Positions 28,935 through 38,123 are shown, counted from the stretch's first letter. The stretch is 51,032 nt of DNA from an uncultured Eggerthellaceae bacterium (GCA_944321455.1 CALULI010000001.1:1-51032), one strand, 5' to 3'. A program made the numbers and translations. Notes: generated by a model from the sequence alone, not told the origin.

Positions 28935-29276
28935 CTATGCCTCCTCTCGGGTAGATACGATAATGGTGATGTGGCTCGTGCGCTTGCGAATGCGAGATGC
29001 AGAGCCCTTTGCGCGAGGGCGAATACGCTTAAGCGTTGGGCCTTCGTCAGCAAAGCATGCCTTAACAACCAAGTTGTTAGGATTTGCATAACCCTTCTGA
29101 CCTGCATTAGCAACTGCAGAGTTGAGGGTCTTTTCTACAACTTCAGCAACAGCGCGGTTGGTGAAGCGCAGAGTTTCAAGAGCAGCAGGAACTTCCTTGC
29201 CGCGAATCTGATCGAGTACGATACGTGCCTTTCGAGGTGAAACGCGCACGTAGCGAGCAACTGCCTTAGCTTCCAT
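28935..29276 (-). CDS. rplV: 50S ribosomal protein L22
   Basis: 113 residues, opening [26 protein letters not shown]; the tunnel-lining hairpin tip falls in the segment containing [20 protein letters not shown]. Stop codon TAG. Confidence 0.97.
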   Translation of the reverse strand: MEAKAVARYVRVSPRKARIVLDQIRGKEVPAALETLRFTNRAVAEVVEKTLNSAVANAGQKGYANPNNLVVKACFADEGPTLKRIRPRAKGSASRIRKRTSHITIIVSTREEA

Positions 29277-29289
29277 GTTTCACCCTTTC

Positions 29290-29547
29290 CTATTTATCGT
29301 GGCCACGGAACGTACGCGTAGGTGCGAATTCGCCCAACTTGTGACCAACCATTGACTCAGTGATGTAAACTGGCACGTGCTTACGACCATCATGAACAGC
29401 GATCGTATGACCAACCATTTCAGGGAAAATGGTGGATGAACGGGACCAGGTCTTGATGACTTCCTTGTTTCCTGCTTCATTCATCGCAATGATGCGATTG
29501 AGAAGACGAGGCTCCACGAAAGGACCTTTTTTCAAACTTCTACTCAA
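29290..29547 (-). CDS. rpsS: 30S ribosomal protein S19
   Basis: 85 residues, [15 protein letters not shown] at the start and [27 protein letters not shown] at the end. Slightly shorter at the C-terminus than the common 92-95 residues. The start is TTG 29547, five bases after AAGGAG. Confidence 0.96.
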   Translation of the reverse strand: MSRSLKKGPFVEPRLLNRIIAMNEAGNKEVIKTWSRSSTIFPEMVGHTIAVHDGRKHVPVYITESMVGHKLGEFAPTRTFRGHDK

Positions 29548-29570
29548 TGTTTCTCCTTAACGCTTGTGCG

Positions 29571-30401
29571 CTACTTCTTGCGACGACGGATAATCAGGCG
29601 GCTAGAAGCCTTCTTAGGATTACGAGTGCGGTGACCCTTGGTAGGTACGCCCCAAGGCGTAACAGGATGACGACCAGCAGACTTGTTCTTGCCTTCGCCA
29701 CCACCATGAGGATGGTCAACCGGGTTCATAACGGTACCACGAACACTTGGGCGAATACCCTTCCAACGATTACGACCAGCTTTACCGATCTTAATGTTGC
29801 CGTGCTCAGCGTTACCAACTTCACCTACCGTTGCGCGGCAGGTAACCAAAACGCGACGCATTTCGGAAGATGGCATACGCAAAATTGCATAGTCGCCTTC
29901 CTTACCCATCAGCTGAATGCTGGTGCCTGCAGAACGTGCAAGAGCAGCACCGCGGCCTGGCTGAAGTTCTACTGCATGTACGAGCGTACCAACAGGAATA
30001 GCGGAAAGTGGCAAAGCGTTACCTGGCTTGATGTCTGCATCGGTGCCAGACATAACGGTTTCGCCAACCTTCAAACCACGTGGGTGAAGGATGTAGCGCT
30101 TTTCACCGTCTGCATAGTGAAGAAGAGCAATGCGAGCGCTGCGGTTAGGATCGTATTCGATCGTTGCAACCTTTGCAGGTACACCGTCCTTGTTGCGCTT
30201 GAAGTCGATCACGCGATAACGACGCTTTACGCCGCCGCCCTGATGGCGGGTAGTGATACGACCGTTGTTGTTACGGCCTGCCTTCTTCGGCAGTGGCGTC
30301 AACAGAGACTTTTCCGGAGTGGTGCAGGTTACATCTGCAAAGTCCGAAACAGTCTGGAAGCGACGCCCTGGGCTCGTGGGCTTGTACTGTTTTACTCCCA
30401 T
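29571..30401 (-). CDS. rplB: 50S ribosomal protein L2
   Basis: Largest conserved 50S protein, close to the peptidyl-transferase centre. 276 residues from ATG 30401 ([21 protein letters not shown]), with the conserved active-site-proximal [13 protein letters not shown]. Family length supports this start over a 23-codon upstream extension; AGAAAGG lies just ahead. rplB is now the first gene of its transcript, because the rplW gene that normally precedes it is 6.2 kb away. Confidence 0.97.
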   Translation of the reverse strand: MGVKQYKPTSPGRRFQTVSDFADVTCTTPEKSLLTPLPKKAGRNNNGRITTRHQGGGVKRRYRVIDFKRNKDGVPAKVATIEYDPNRSARIALLHYADGEKRYILHPRGLKVGETVMSGTDADIKPGNALPLSAIPVGTLVHAVELQPGRGAALARSAGTSIQLMGKEGDYAILRMPSSEMRRVLVTCRATVGEVGNAEHGNIKIGKAGRNRWKGIRPSVRGTVMNPVDHPHGGGEGKNKSAGRHPVTPWGVPTKGHRTRNPKKASSRLIIRRRKK

Positions 30402-30510
30402 TTTTTTCCTTTCTATGGGCCGAACTCTTTCTGTTCTGCCCTTATTCCTTGTGGCCTCCATCACCGCCAAGAGGGCTTTTGGGAGAAAGCCTTCGACGAT
30501 TCCGAGCTAC

Positions 30511-30531
30511 CACGCGTCCGGGTGTGTCCAT
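30511..30531 (-). promoter_or_regulatory. Shared 21-bp element, copy 2 (rplB)
   Basis: Minus strand ATGGACACACCCG, four variable bases, then CGTG; 110 bp upstream of rplB. No clear -35/-10 pair follows at the spacing seen in the tuf and rpsL regions, so the rplB promoter is not located with confidence. The rest of 30402-30664 carries the rplB leader and the unmarked promoter of the rightward CoA-transferase gene. Confidence 0.55.
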
Positions 30532-30664
30532 ACATTTATCAGACGCAAACGAAAATTATAGAGATGATGAGAGCTTCTTGCAAGAAAAAATTAAGATATG
30601 CACATACTGTGAAGAGAAGTTGTACTATAGCCCTATATATCAGACTCAAGGAAACGAGGCTACC

Positions 30665-31939
30665 ATGAAAGGTCTTGAAGGAATTGTTGTCGTTGAGGTA
30701 ACGGGATATGTCGCCGCCCCTGCCTGTTTGAGGATTCTTGGCGAAATGGGTGCAACCATCTATAAAGTTGAACCCTTCACGGGCGATGAATATCGCACCA
30801 ATGGTCCTGCGTTTGGCATGAAGAAAACAGACGTTGATGACCCATCATTTGATCTTGCATCCCTTAATAAAGAATTTCTAGCAGTCAACCTTAAAGATCC
30901 CGACGGTATGGCGTTTCTGGAAAAACTGCTTGCAAAAGCCGACATGATGGTCACCAGCTTTCGCGATCATGCACTTGAACATTTAGGTCTTGACTATGAG
31001 ACGGTTCACAAACGCCACCCCCATTTGGTATGGGGCCAAATTCGCGGCTATGGCGAATATGGTCCAGAAAAAGACTCGAAAGGCTTTGATACCACTGCTT
31101 ATGCTGCCCGTGGCGGCTACTTGGCATCTATTCCTCAGGCAGGCAATCACTACCAGCCTGGCAACTGGCCACCTGCTATTGGAGATTGGAATTCATCGGT
31201 TGCCTTAACGGCGGGCCTATTAGGTGCGCTGGTACGCAAAGAACGCACGGGCGAAGGGGATAAAGTTACTGTCAACCTGTACCACAGCGCACTATGGGCT
31301 ATGCAAGTAGCACTTGCCTCAACGCAATTTGGCGATGAATGGCCTAAGTCGCGCTATGATGCCACCTGTCCTACCAACAACACCTATTGTTCTCGCGATG
31401 ACGTGTGGTTCATCATTTGCTTTGGTAGCTATGATATTTATTTCCCGCTGGTTATGAAATCCATTGGACTTACCAATATTCTTGAGGATGAGCGTTATAA
31501 CACCTCTGATGCCATCAACGATGGCAGCGGCAACAACACCGTTGTTATTAAGATGATGGAAGAACAATTCAAAACCCAAGACTGGAAGTATTGGGAAGAA
31601 GTCTTTCGCGCCAACGAAATTCCCTATCAGCGTCTTTTCACAACACACGACATCTTAAATGATCCAGAAGCCTACGAAAACGACATCCTGCGCACCTTAG
31701 ACTACGACGAATTTGGCCCGAAAACCCTCACCACTTCCCCTATCCGTTTGGGCAGCTTAGGCGATCCTGTTCTGTACAAGAGCAGGCCTGTTGGCTACGA
31801 CACCGCCCGCATCATGAAAGAATTTGGCTATACTGACGATGAGATACAAACACTCGATGGCACGGCGGTCAAATGCTATGACGGTCCCGAACTTCCTGAA
31901 TCGGTATTCAAACCAAGCTATGGACCACATTCGAAATAA
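30665..31939 (+). CDS. CaiB/BaiF family (type III) CoA-transferase
   Basis: A 424-residue family III CoA-transferase, which moves CoA between carboxylic acids through an aspartyl-CoA intermediate. It opens GLEGIVVVEVTGYVAAPACLRILGEMGA; the catalytic Asp is D174 in PPAIGDWNSSVALTAG. Start ATG 30665 with GAGG upstream. It is followed 49 bp later by an acyl-CoA dehydrogenase on the same strand, recalling carnitine (CaiAB), bile-acid and hydroxyacid-reduction modules, but no hydratase gene is present. The acid substrate is not deducible. Confidence 0.85.
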   Translation: MKGLEGIVVVEVTGYVAAPACLRILGEMGATIYKVEPFTGDEYRTNGPAFGMKKTDVDDPSFDLASLNKEFLAVNLKDPDGMAFLEKLLAKADMMVTSFRDHALEHLGLDYETVHKRHPHLVWGQIRGYGEYGPEKDSKGFDTTAYAARGGYLASIPQAGNHYQPGNWPPAIGDWNSSVALTAGLLGALVRKERTGEGDKVTVNLYHSALWAMQVALASTQFGDEWPKSRYDATCPTNNTYCSRDDVWFIICFGSYDIYFPLVMKSIGLTNILEDERYNTSDAINDGSGNNTVVIKMMEEQFKTQDWKYWEEVFRANEIPYQRLFTTHDILNDPEAYENDILRTLDYDEFGPKTLTTSPIRLGSLGDPVLYKSRPVGYDTARIMKEFGYTDDEIQTLDGTAVKCYDGPELPESVFKPSYGPHSK

Positions 31940-31988
31940 TTTCAACCTGATATGCCTAATCTGAGCAAGGTTAAAGGAGGCCACAACT

Positions 31989-33152
31989 ATGGATTTCAGC
32001 CTAACAGACGAACAGGAACTACTCATTGAAAGCGCACGCGAGTATGCAAATCGCTACTTTACCGATGATGCAGTAAAGCAAGCCTACGAAGTAGATCATC
32101 ACATTAGCCTTGAAGCGGCAATGGCCTATCGCGAAGCAGGCTTTATGCATTTGGGGCTTCCTGAAGAAGTAGGCGGCGTGCCCGTAGATAAGATGACTGA
32201 AGTCCTGCTGGTAGAAAAGCTCCACGAATTCACGGGCGTTATTCTTCCCTTCGTTACTGATTTCAACACTATTGCCGACGTTATTGATTTTGGCACCAAA
32301 GAACAACAGGCAATGATCATGGATGCGGTCAATAACATTGAAAGCACGTGTGTTGCTTGCTCTGCTATTTCAGAACCTGCCGCAGGATCAGACAACAACG
32401 CTATGACCTGCGTCACCAAAAAGCAGCCAGACGGAACGTATTTACTTAATGGACAAAAGACCTGGGTAACGCTTGGTGGTTTATCTATTTATACGATGGT
32501 TGTTGCCAAAGACGAAGACCCCTCCTACGAAAATGACAACTATTCGCTGTGGCTTATCCCTAATGACACGCCTGGCTTTACCGTTGCAAAGTTAGATAAG
32601 GTTGGCCAGCAAGCTATTCCGTTTGTTGATCAATTCTTTGACAATGTTGTACTGACTGAAGATATGCGTCTTGGTAAACCTGGCGAAGGCTGGAAACTTT
32701 TGATGAAAAAGCTTGAGTTTGAGCGCTGCTTGATTATTGCTTCTTCACTTGGCCTTGCGCAGGCTGCCTTAAACGATGCGGGCGCGTATGCTTCTGAGCG
32801 CATTGCTTTTGGCAAGCCTATTGCCCATCAAACCCAAATCCAAGAGCATCTCTGTGAAATGGAAAACATCATTCAGAATGTTCGCATGCGTCTCTATCAA
32901 GTAGTCACCATGATTGACAACGGTGAATCCACCCGTCTTGAATCAGCGCTTTTGAAAGGATATGCCTGTCCCGCTCTCACGCGCGTTGCTGATCTTGCTT
33001 TGGCTATCTTTGCCGCCATTGGCTACACCAAAGAAATTCGCGTAGGGCGTATTTGGGCTGATCTGCGCGGTAATGAAATTGGTGGCGGTACTACCGAAGT
33101 TATGAACTACATTGCAGGGCGTCAGCTGGTGAAGAAATACAAAGCTAAGTAA
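31989..33152 (+). CDS. Acyl-CoA dehydrogenase family flavoprotein
   Basis: A 387-residue FAD enzyme of the acyl-CoA dehydrogenase family: CSAISEPAAGSD (about 124-135), GQKTWVTLGG, and the C-terminal GNEIGGGTTEVMNYIAGRQL. The medium-chain-type catalytic Glu position is Gly here; instead E245 in LEFERCLIIAS occupies the helix-G position used by isovaleryl- and long-chain enzymes. A strong AAAGGAGG site lies 8 bp before the ATG. With the CoA-transferase it could dehydrogenate or, in an anaerobe, reduce a CoA-activated acid. Confidence 0.88.
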   Translation: MDFSLTDEQELLIESAREYANRYFTDDAVKQAYEVDHHISLEAAMAYREAGFMHLGLPEEVGGVPVDKMTEVLLVEKLHEFTGVILPFVTDFNTIADVIDFGTKEQQAMIMDAVNNIESTCVACSAISEPAAGSDNNAMTCVTKKQPDGTYLLNGQKTWVTLGGLSIYTMVVAKDEDPSYENDNYSLWLIPNDTPGFTVAKLDKVGQQAIPFVDQFFDNVVLTEDMRLGKPGEGWKLLMKKLEFERCLIIASSLGLAQAALNDAGAYASERIAFGKPIAHQTQIQEHLCEMENIIQNVRMRLYQVVTMIDNGESTRLESALLKGYACPALTRVADLALAIFAAIGYTKEIRVGRIWADLRGNEIGGGTTEVMNYIAGRQLVKKYKAK

Positions 33153-33308
33153 TCACTGATGTAAGACCACATAAGCAAGGCTACATGACTGTTACTTCGT
33201 CATGACTGAATCGCCAGCACAAGGGAGCAGATAAACACCGATTACCTGTACATGCCGCTCTGCCACGAAAATTAAACATAACGGGGTTTTTATTACCTGC
33301 AATACGGC

Positions 33309-33314
33309 TATAAT
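33309..33314 (+). promoter_or_regulatory. Probable -10 box of sstT
   Basis: TATAAT, with only a weak T-rich -35 (GTTTTT) 17 bp upstream. It would start the transcript just before the hairpin at 33331-33370. Confidence 0.45.
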
Positions 33315-33330
33315 AATTGGTTGCTATCTT

Positions 33331-33370
33331 GAGAGACGAGGAAACGTCCTTTGACAGGTCCTCGTCTCTC
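33331..33370 (+). promoter_or_regulatory. Perfect 12-bp stem in sstT leader
   Basis: GAGAGACGAGGA and its exact complement flank 16 bases. The structure lies 40 bp before the start codon, is not followed by T residues, and contains alternative shorter pairings (GACG...CGTC, CCT...AGG). A TTGACA hexamer lies within the loop. It may be a leader RNA switch or an operator overlapping a second promoter. Confidence 0.5.
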
Positions 33371-33409
33371 ATATGTTTATATCCATCGTTCCAGCAAGGA
33401 GCACAGTAT

Positions 33410-34705
33410 ATGAAAGCAATTGTTAAGGCTTGGACAAGCCTGAGCTTGATCAAGCGCATCTTGATCGGCTTAATCATTGGCGCTCTCATCGGTCTTTTTG
33501 GTCCAAAAGACTTAATTGTTGTAGAGCTCTTGGGCACCCTATTTGTTAATGCCCTGAAAGCCGTCGCACCTCTTCTGGTTTTCTTCTTGGTTATTAATGC
33601 GTTAAGTCGCACTAAACTGCCTAAGTCTATGAGAACCGTAATTACGCTGTATGTGATTAGTACGTTATGTGCTGCTCTTACGGCTGTTGTTGCTTCTTTT
33701 GCCTTCCCTGTTACGATCACTCTCGCCGAAGCAGGTGAAGCAGAAGCTATCCCATCAGATATTGGCGAAGTATTGATGACACTGCTCAACAACATGGTGG
33801 CAAACCCTGTTGATGCTCTGGTTAACGCTAATTACCTTGGCATTTTGGTATGGGCTATCGTGTTGGGCATAGCTATGCGCTACACCTCTGAAGCAACGCG
33901 CGATTTCTTCAGCAATATCTCCCATGCAATTTCTGCGATCGTACGTTGGGTTATTGCTTGTGCACCATTTGGTATTCTTGGTCTTATCTACACCTCCGTA
34001 TCGCAAAATGGTCCGGAAATCTTTATTGAATACGGTCAGCTTCTCGCTATCTTGTTGGGCTGCATGTTCTTCGCAGCACTGGTAGTAAATCCTCTGTTGG
34101 TGTTCTTGAACATCCGCAAAAATCCGTATCCTTTGGTATTCCGCTGCTTGAAAGACAGCGGTATTACCGCATTCTTTACCCGCAGCTCTGCAGCAAACAT
34201 CCCCGTAAACATGGAGCTTTGTCGCCGCTTGGGCCTTCACAAGGACACCTATTCGGTTGCTATTCCACTGGGCGCAACCGTCAATATGGCAGGCGCTGCC
34301 GTTACTATTTCTGTCATGACCATGGCAGCATGCCACACTTTAGGCATTACCGTTGATCCCGTAACAGCTGTAATTCTGTGTGTACTTGCCGCAGTCAGTG
34401 CTTGCGGCGCATCAGGTGTTGCAGGTGGCTCTTTGATGCTTATTCCTTTGTGCTGTTCGCTCTTTGGTATTGGCAATGATATTGCTATGCAGGTTGTTGG
34501 TATTGGTTTTGTTATTGGCGTTATTCAAGACTCTGTTGAAACCGCCATCAATTCTTCTTCCGACGCCTTGTTCTCTGCCACCGCGGACTACAAAGAACGC
34601 CGTAAAGCTGGTGTTGATTTCCAGCCTGGCAAGGATTCCCCTGAATGGAAAAGCGAACTGGAAGAAGCTGCTTCTAAAGAGGAAGCTATTGCTGCCGAAG
34701 GTTAA
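33410..34705 (+). CDS. sstT: Sodium/serine-threonine symporter SstT
   Basis: A 431-residue secondary transporter of the dicarboxylate/amino-acid:cation symporter family, importing serine and threonine with Na+. Family marks are FFTRSSAANIPVNM, GATVNMAGAAVTISVMTMAA and the following hairpin SACGASGVAGGSLMLIPL. Eight or more spans plus re-entrant loops are expected. The frame is open 31 codons upstream, but ATG 33410, eight bases after AAGGAG, fits the family start. Confidence 0.9.
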   Translation: MKAIVKAWTSLSLIKRILIGLIIGALIGLFGPKDLIVVELLGTLFVNALKAVAPLLVFFLVINALSRTKLPKSMRTVITLYVISTLCAALTAVVASFAFPVTITLAEAGEAEAIPSDIGEVLMTLLNNMVANPVDALVNANYLGILVWAIVLGIAMRYTSEATRDFFSNISHAISAIVRWVIACAPFGILGLIYTSVSQNGPEIFIEYGQLLAILLGCMFFAALVVNPLLVFLNIRKNPYPLVFRCLKDSGITAFFTRSSAANIPVNMELCRRLGLHKDTYSVAIPLGATVNMAGAAVTISVMTMAACHTLGITVDPVTAVILCVLAAVSACGASGVAGGSLMLIPLCCSLFGIGNDIAMQVVGIGFVIGVIQDSVETAINSSSDALFSATADYKERRKAGVDFQPGKDSPEWKSELEEAASKEEAIAAEG

Positions 34706-34792
34706 TTACCGAAGGCTCACGACCGACAATCATGAGTTATGGCAAACGCGAACCACAGAAAAACGCGTTATAGCATAGCCCCCTTAACGCTC

Positions 34793-34819
34793 AAGGAGCC
34801 CGTAGTGGGCTCCTTTTTT
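34793..34819 (+). terminator. Terminator after sstT
   Basis: A 9-bp stem AAGGAGCCC/GGGCTCCTT followed by T residues, whose T-tract runs into the stop codon of the convergent ArsC-like gene. Confidence 0.92.
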
Positions 34820-35177
34820 ATGCTAATTGTTCCTTCCACTGTGTTTCTTTAAACCCTACCAGTACAAAATCATCACCAATAATCAGTGGTCGTTTTACCA
34901 ACATGCCATTAGTGGCTAAAAGTTGGTAGGCATCCTTGTCACTCATGCCTGCATCAAGCTTGGCTTTAATGTTTTGTTCGCGATACAACATACCGCTGGT
35001 ATTAAAGAATCGACGAACTGGAAAGTCAGTCATCGCGTGCCATTGTGCAAGTTCTTCAGCAGAAGGATTGTCCTCAACAATATGACGATCAACGTAGTCA
35101 ACACCATGTTCATCAAGCCATTTTTTAGCCTTCTTACAGGTAGAACATTTGGGGTATTCAATAAAGAAAACAGACAT
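34818..35177 (-). CDS. ArsC/Spx/MgsR family thioredoxin-fold protein
   Basis: 119 residues with the N-terminal IEYPKCSTCKKAKKWLDEHG (C11 and C14 forming CxxC) and the C-terminal MLVKRPLIIGDDFVLVGF, the pattern of arsenate reductase-like and Spx-like proteins. The CxxC and lack of ars genes nearby favour a redox or regulatory member over arsenate reduction. ATG 35177 with AGGAG upstream. Confidence 0.8.
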   Translation of the reverse strand: MSVFFIEYPKCSTCKKAKKWLDEHGVDYVDRHIVEDNPSAEELAQWHAMTDFPVRRFFNTSGMLYREQNIKAKLDAGMSDKDAYQLLATNGMLVKRPLIIGDDFVLVGFKETQWKEQLA

Positions 35178-35342
35178 CTTTACTCCTTACATTGCTTTCT
35201 CCGTGCGTGCCGCATGCCTTCTTGTTGTTGTATGACTCACTATTACCATATGGCTTCTTTACACTGCATATCTTCTTGTGCAGCATGTCTTCTCGTTGCT
35301 GCGCACATTCTTATTATCTCAGCGCTTTTGCTGGTAAGCTAA

Positions 35343-36389
35343 TCAAAGAACGGGAAAGAGCGTTTCTTCTCCTCTGCGTAGAACATCCATCATCTCACGC
35401 GTAAGCGAATAGTCTTCGTCAACAGGTAGGTCAGCGCGATCAATCCATTCAGCTTCTTCAAGTTCGTGATAATCAACACGCAACTGAGCGTCTCCATCAA
35501 GATCGCAGAAAAAGCCGAAGAGCAAAGATGAAGACGGTGGCCAGGGCTGGCTTTTGTAGTAGCGCACATTCGCAACACGAAGACCCACTTCTTCCCTTAC
35601 TTCACGGTGAACCGTCTGCTCCACGGTTTCACCCATCTCGCAAAAGCCCGCGATAAGCGCATAGTTTTTAAAAGGGCGTCCTGCATAGCGCGAAACAAGC
35701 ACCTTATCCGTTGCGCGATCCACAATGCCAACAATAACCGCTGGAAACAGGCGCGAAAATTCCATGCAACCACATTCGGGACAGCGAACCATGCGCTCTA
35801 CTAAATCGTGAACAAGAGGCATTCCGCAGCGACCACAAAAACGATGCGTGTCATAGAACTGGTGATACTCATAACCCACCATGCCTGCAAACACGCGGTG
35901 CTTGGGTGAGCGATCGCGCAGCTTACCAACAGGGACAAGCTCAAGGGGACCTTGCAATAGTTCATCAAGTTTTTCATCGTTTATTTCACAACGAAAATAA
36001 GCGGTATTGCCCACAGTAAATAAGAAAAGTGCCTGAAGATGCTTGCCATCCATACGCTTCGGCAGCGAAGAAGTACGCTGCGGCTGTGCAGAAATGCCTT
36101 GCGGCTGCGAAGAAAAGCGTTGCGATGGCGCAGAAGCACTCTGCGGTTGCGAAGAGGATTGCGACATTGAATGAGATTGCGACAGCTTAGCAGCCGATGC
36201 TGCTACAACAGCAGAGCCCACCACACCTGCCTCCAAAAGCGCCTGATAGCTGGGAAAGCGCAGCACGCCATCATCAGTGTTGGCTACAACCACTGATGAT
36301 CCGCGATAGATGAGCACGCGGTCAAACGGTTCAGGATCCGCCCAAGCAAAATCATTGGAAAACTGTAAGGGCTCAATATCCTGAAACAT
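35343..36389 (-). CDS. nudC: NAD(H) diphosphatase / NAD-RNA decapping Nudix hydrolase
   Basis: A 348-residue NudC-type enzyme that cleaves NAD(H) to NMN(H) and AMP and can remove NAD caps from RNA. Domains: an N-terminal NudC domain, a zinc ribbon (C185, C188, C203, C206), the Nudix box (GFCEMGETVEQTVHREVREEVGL, 248-270) and the diagnostic SQPWP (280-284). Residues 70-110 are an unusual Ser/Gln/Pro-rich insertion with repeated SQPQ-like units. Convergent with sstT. Confidence 0.92.
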   Translation of the reverse strand: MFQDIEPLQFSNDFAWADPEPFDRVLIYRGSSVVVANTDDGVLRFPSYQALLEAGVVGSAVVAASAAKLSQSHSMSQSSSQPQSASAPSQRFSSQPQGISAQPQRTSSLPKRMDGKHLQALFLFTVGNTAYFRCEINDEKLDELLQGPLELVPVGKLRDRSPKHRVFAGMVGYEYHQFYDTHRFCGRCGMPLVHDLVERMVRCPECGCMEFSRLFPAVIVGIVDRATDKVLVSRYAGRPFKNYALIAGFCEMGETVEQTVHREVREEVGLRVANVRYYKSQPWPPSSSLLFGFFCDLDGDAQLRVDYHELEEAEWIDRADLPVDEDYSLTREMMDVLRRGEETLFPVL

Positions 36390-36515
36390 AATTCGCCACC
36401 TTCTAATTCATACGTTTCTATCCATTATGAAACAATCGCCTAAGAAACAAAACAAGGCATAAAAACAGGCATAGAGGAAAAACAAAGAGGACGGACCAAC
36501 TGTGCCAGAGAACAG

Positions 36516-36550
36516 AAAAGCCGACTTTACCAGAAGCAAAGTCGGCTTTT
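36516..36550 (-). terminator. Terminator after rplW
   Basis: A 13-bp stem, AAAAGCCGACTTT and its complement, with a 9-nt loop, followed by TTCTG on the minus strand, 24 bp after rplW. It shows that the rpsL-rplW transcript truly ends here. Confidence 0.85.
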
Positions 36551-36573
36551 GTTTGCTTTATACGCTTAAAACT

Positions 36574-36855
36574 TTAAGCAAAGATCTCGATTGAGTCACC
36601 TTCAGCAACCGTAACCATAGCCTTCTTCCACGTACGGGTCTTACCAACCTGGTAACGTACGCGCTTTGGCTTGGACTTTACATTCAAGGTGTTTACCTTA
36701 ACAACGGTTACGCCAAAGATTTCTTCAACAGCCTGAGCAATCTCAATCTTGTTGGAGGTCTTAGCAACCTCAAAGGTGTACACATTGTCCTGCATCAAAT
36801 CGTAAGAGTGCTCCGAAATGATCGGGCGAATGATAACTTCGCGAGGATCCTTCAT
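36574..36855 (-). CDS. rplW: 50S ribosomal protein L23
   Basis: 93 residues: DPREVIIRPIISEHSYDLMQ, and VNTLNVKSKPKRVRYQVGKT. Docking site for trigger factor and SRP at the tunnel exit. Its ATG overlaps the rplD stop by one base. Last gene before the interruption of the S10 operon. Confidence 0.97.
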   Translation of the reverse strand: MKDPREVIIRPIISEHSYDLMQDNVYTFEVAKTSNKIEIAQAVEEIFGVTVVKVNTLNVKSKPKRVRYQVGKTRTWKKAMVTVAEGDSIEIFA

Positions 36856-37478
36856 TATGCAAGCACCTCCTCGATGCGGCTCAAAGCAGCGCTCGTGAAT
36901 ACGAGAGCCTTGTTGTCAATAAAGTCATAAGTATTAGCCTCGGATACGCCCAGAACGCGAACCTCAGGGATGTTGCGGAAAGACAGGTAGGTGTTTACGT
37001 CTTCGTCGCCAATAACCAGGGTTACGCGGCCGTTGAGCTCGAGAGCCTTCAAGATGCCTGCAGCTTCCTTGGTGGAAGGCTTTTCGAATGAAAGGTTATC
37101 AACAACAACCATTTCACCGTCTGCAACCTTAGAAGAAAGAGCAGAACGCATTGCAAGCTTAACTACCTTAGAAGGTACCTTGAATGCATAGGAGCGAGGA
37201 TGAGGACCGAATACGGTGCCGCCGCCTGCCCATTGTGGAGCACGAATAGTACCCTGACGAGCACGACCAGTGCCCTTCTGTCTCCAAGGCTTCTTGCCGC
37301 CACCACGAACCTGACCACGGGTCAGCGTATTGTGGGTGCCTGCACGCCTAGCAGCACGCTGAGCACGAACAACCTCATGCATAGCGTGTACGTTAGGCTC
37401 AATGCCAAAAACGCTTGCGGACAGTTCGGTATCAGATACCTTCTTGCCGCTGGCGTCTTTCACTTCAATTTTAGCCAT
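36855..37478 (-). CDS. rplD: 50S ribosomal protein L4
   Basis: 207 residues with NVHAMHEVVRAQRAARRAGTHNT, the tunnel-loop segment GGGKKPWRQKGTGRARQGTIRAPQW and RSALSSKVADGEMVVVD. In proteobacteria L4 represses its own S10 operon; whether it does so here is unknown. Confidence 0.97.
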   Translation of the reverse strand: MAKIEVKDASGKKVSDTELSASVFGIEPNVHAMHEVVRAQRAARRAGTHNTLTRGQVRGGGKKPWRQKGTGRARQGTIRAPQWAGGGTVFGPHPRSYAFKVPSKVVKLAMRSALSSKVADGEMVVVDNLSFEKPSTKEAAGILKALELNGRVTLVIGDEDVNTYLSFRNIPEVRVLGVSEANTYDFIDNKALVFTSAALSRIEEVLA

Positions 37479-37502
37479 AATTTATAAACTCCTTCGCATC
37501 GT

Positions 37503-38123
37503 TTAAGCCATGCGAATACGAACCACGCCGTTTTTGCCACCAGGAACAGCGCCCTTGAGCAAAATGAGGTTCATATCTTCGTCTACACGTACAACTTCAA
37601 GATTCTTAACCGTTACGGTATCGCAGCCCATGTGACCTGGAAGGCGAACGCCCTTGAATACACGGGACGGATAAGCGCACTGGCCAACAGAACCAGGAGC
37701 ACGATGGAAATGTGCACCATGTCCACCAGGGCCGCCACCGAAGTTGTAGCGACGCATAACGCCTGCGAAGCCTTTACCCTTAGAAGTGCCCGTTACGTCA
37801 ACCTTCTTTGCTTCAGCAAAGTTAGCAACGGTAACTTCTTCACCAATGGTGTGCTCTGCGCCAGATTCAACGCGAACCTCGCGAAGGTAGCGAACTGGCT
37901 CTACACCCTGCTTAGCAAAGTGACCAGCCATTGGCTTGTTAACCTTCTTCTCCTTGATGGAGCCGAAGCCAAGCTGTACTGCTTCGTAACCGTCAGTTTC
38001 AGTAGTCTTTACCTGGCATACCTTGTTAGGAGCTGCCTCAATAACCGTTACAGGAATAACCGTGCCCTCTTCGTCAAAGAGCTGGGTCATGCCGATTTTC
38101 TTACCGTAGATAGCGTTAATCAT
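37503..38123 (-). CDS. rplC: 50S ribosomal protein L3
   Basis: 206 residues, [20 protein letters not shown] at the start and the conserved loop [36 protein letters not shown]. Extends towards the peptidyl-transferase centre. 17 bp after rpsJ. Confidence 0.97.
   Translation of the reverse strand: MINAIYGKKIGMTQLFDEEGTVIPVTVIEAAPNKVCQVKTTETDGYEAVQLGFGSIKEKKVNKPMAGHFAKQGVEPVRYLREVRVESGAEHTIGEEVTVANFAEAKKVDVTGTSKGKGFAGVMRRYNFGGGPGGHGAHFHRAPGSVGQCAYPSRVFKGVRLPGHMGCDTVTVKNLEVVRVDEDMNLILLKGAVPGGKNGVVRIRMA

Noticed and set aside
28934-29113. A 60-residue N-terminal extension of S3
   Set aside because: It lies in rplV, is not S3-like, and ATG 28933 has GGAGG directly upstream.
29547-30668. A 373-codon plus-strand frame over rplB
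   Set aside because: Antisense to rplB, without recognisable domains; the real rightward gene begins at 30665.
31989-33152. Acyl-CoA dehydrogenase lacking its catalytic Glu
   Set aside because: The medium-chain position is Gly, but E245 in the FERCLI segment occupies the alternative helix-G site used by isovaleryl- and long-chain dehydrogenases, so the enzyme is probably active.
34818-35177. Arsenate reductase of an arsenic-resistance operon
   Set aside because: No arsR, arsB or acr3 is near, and the CxxC resembles Spx/MgsR-type proteins; only family-level naming is supported.
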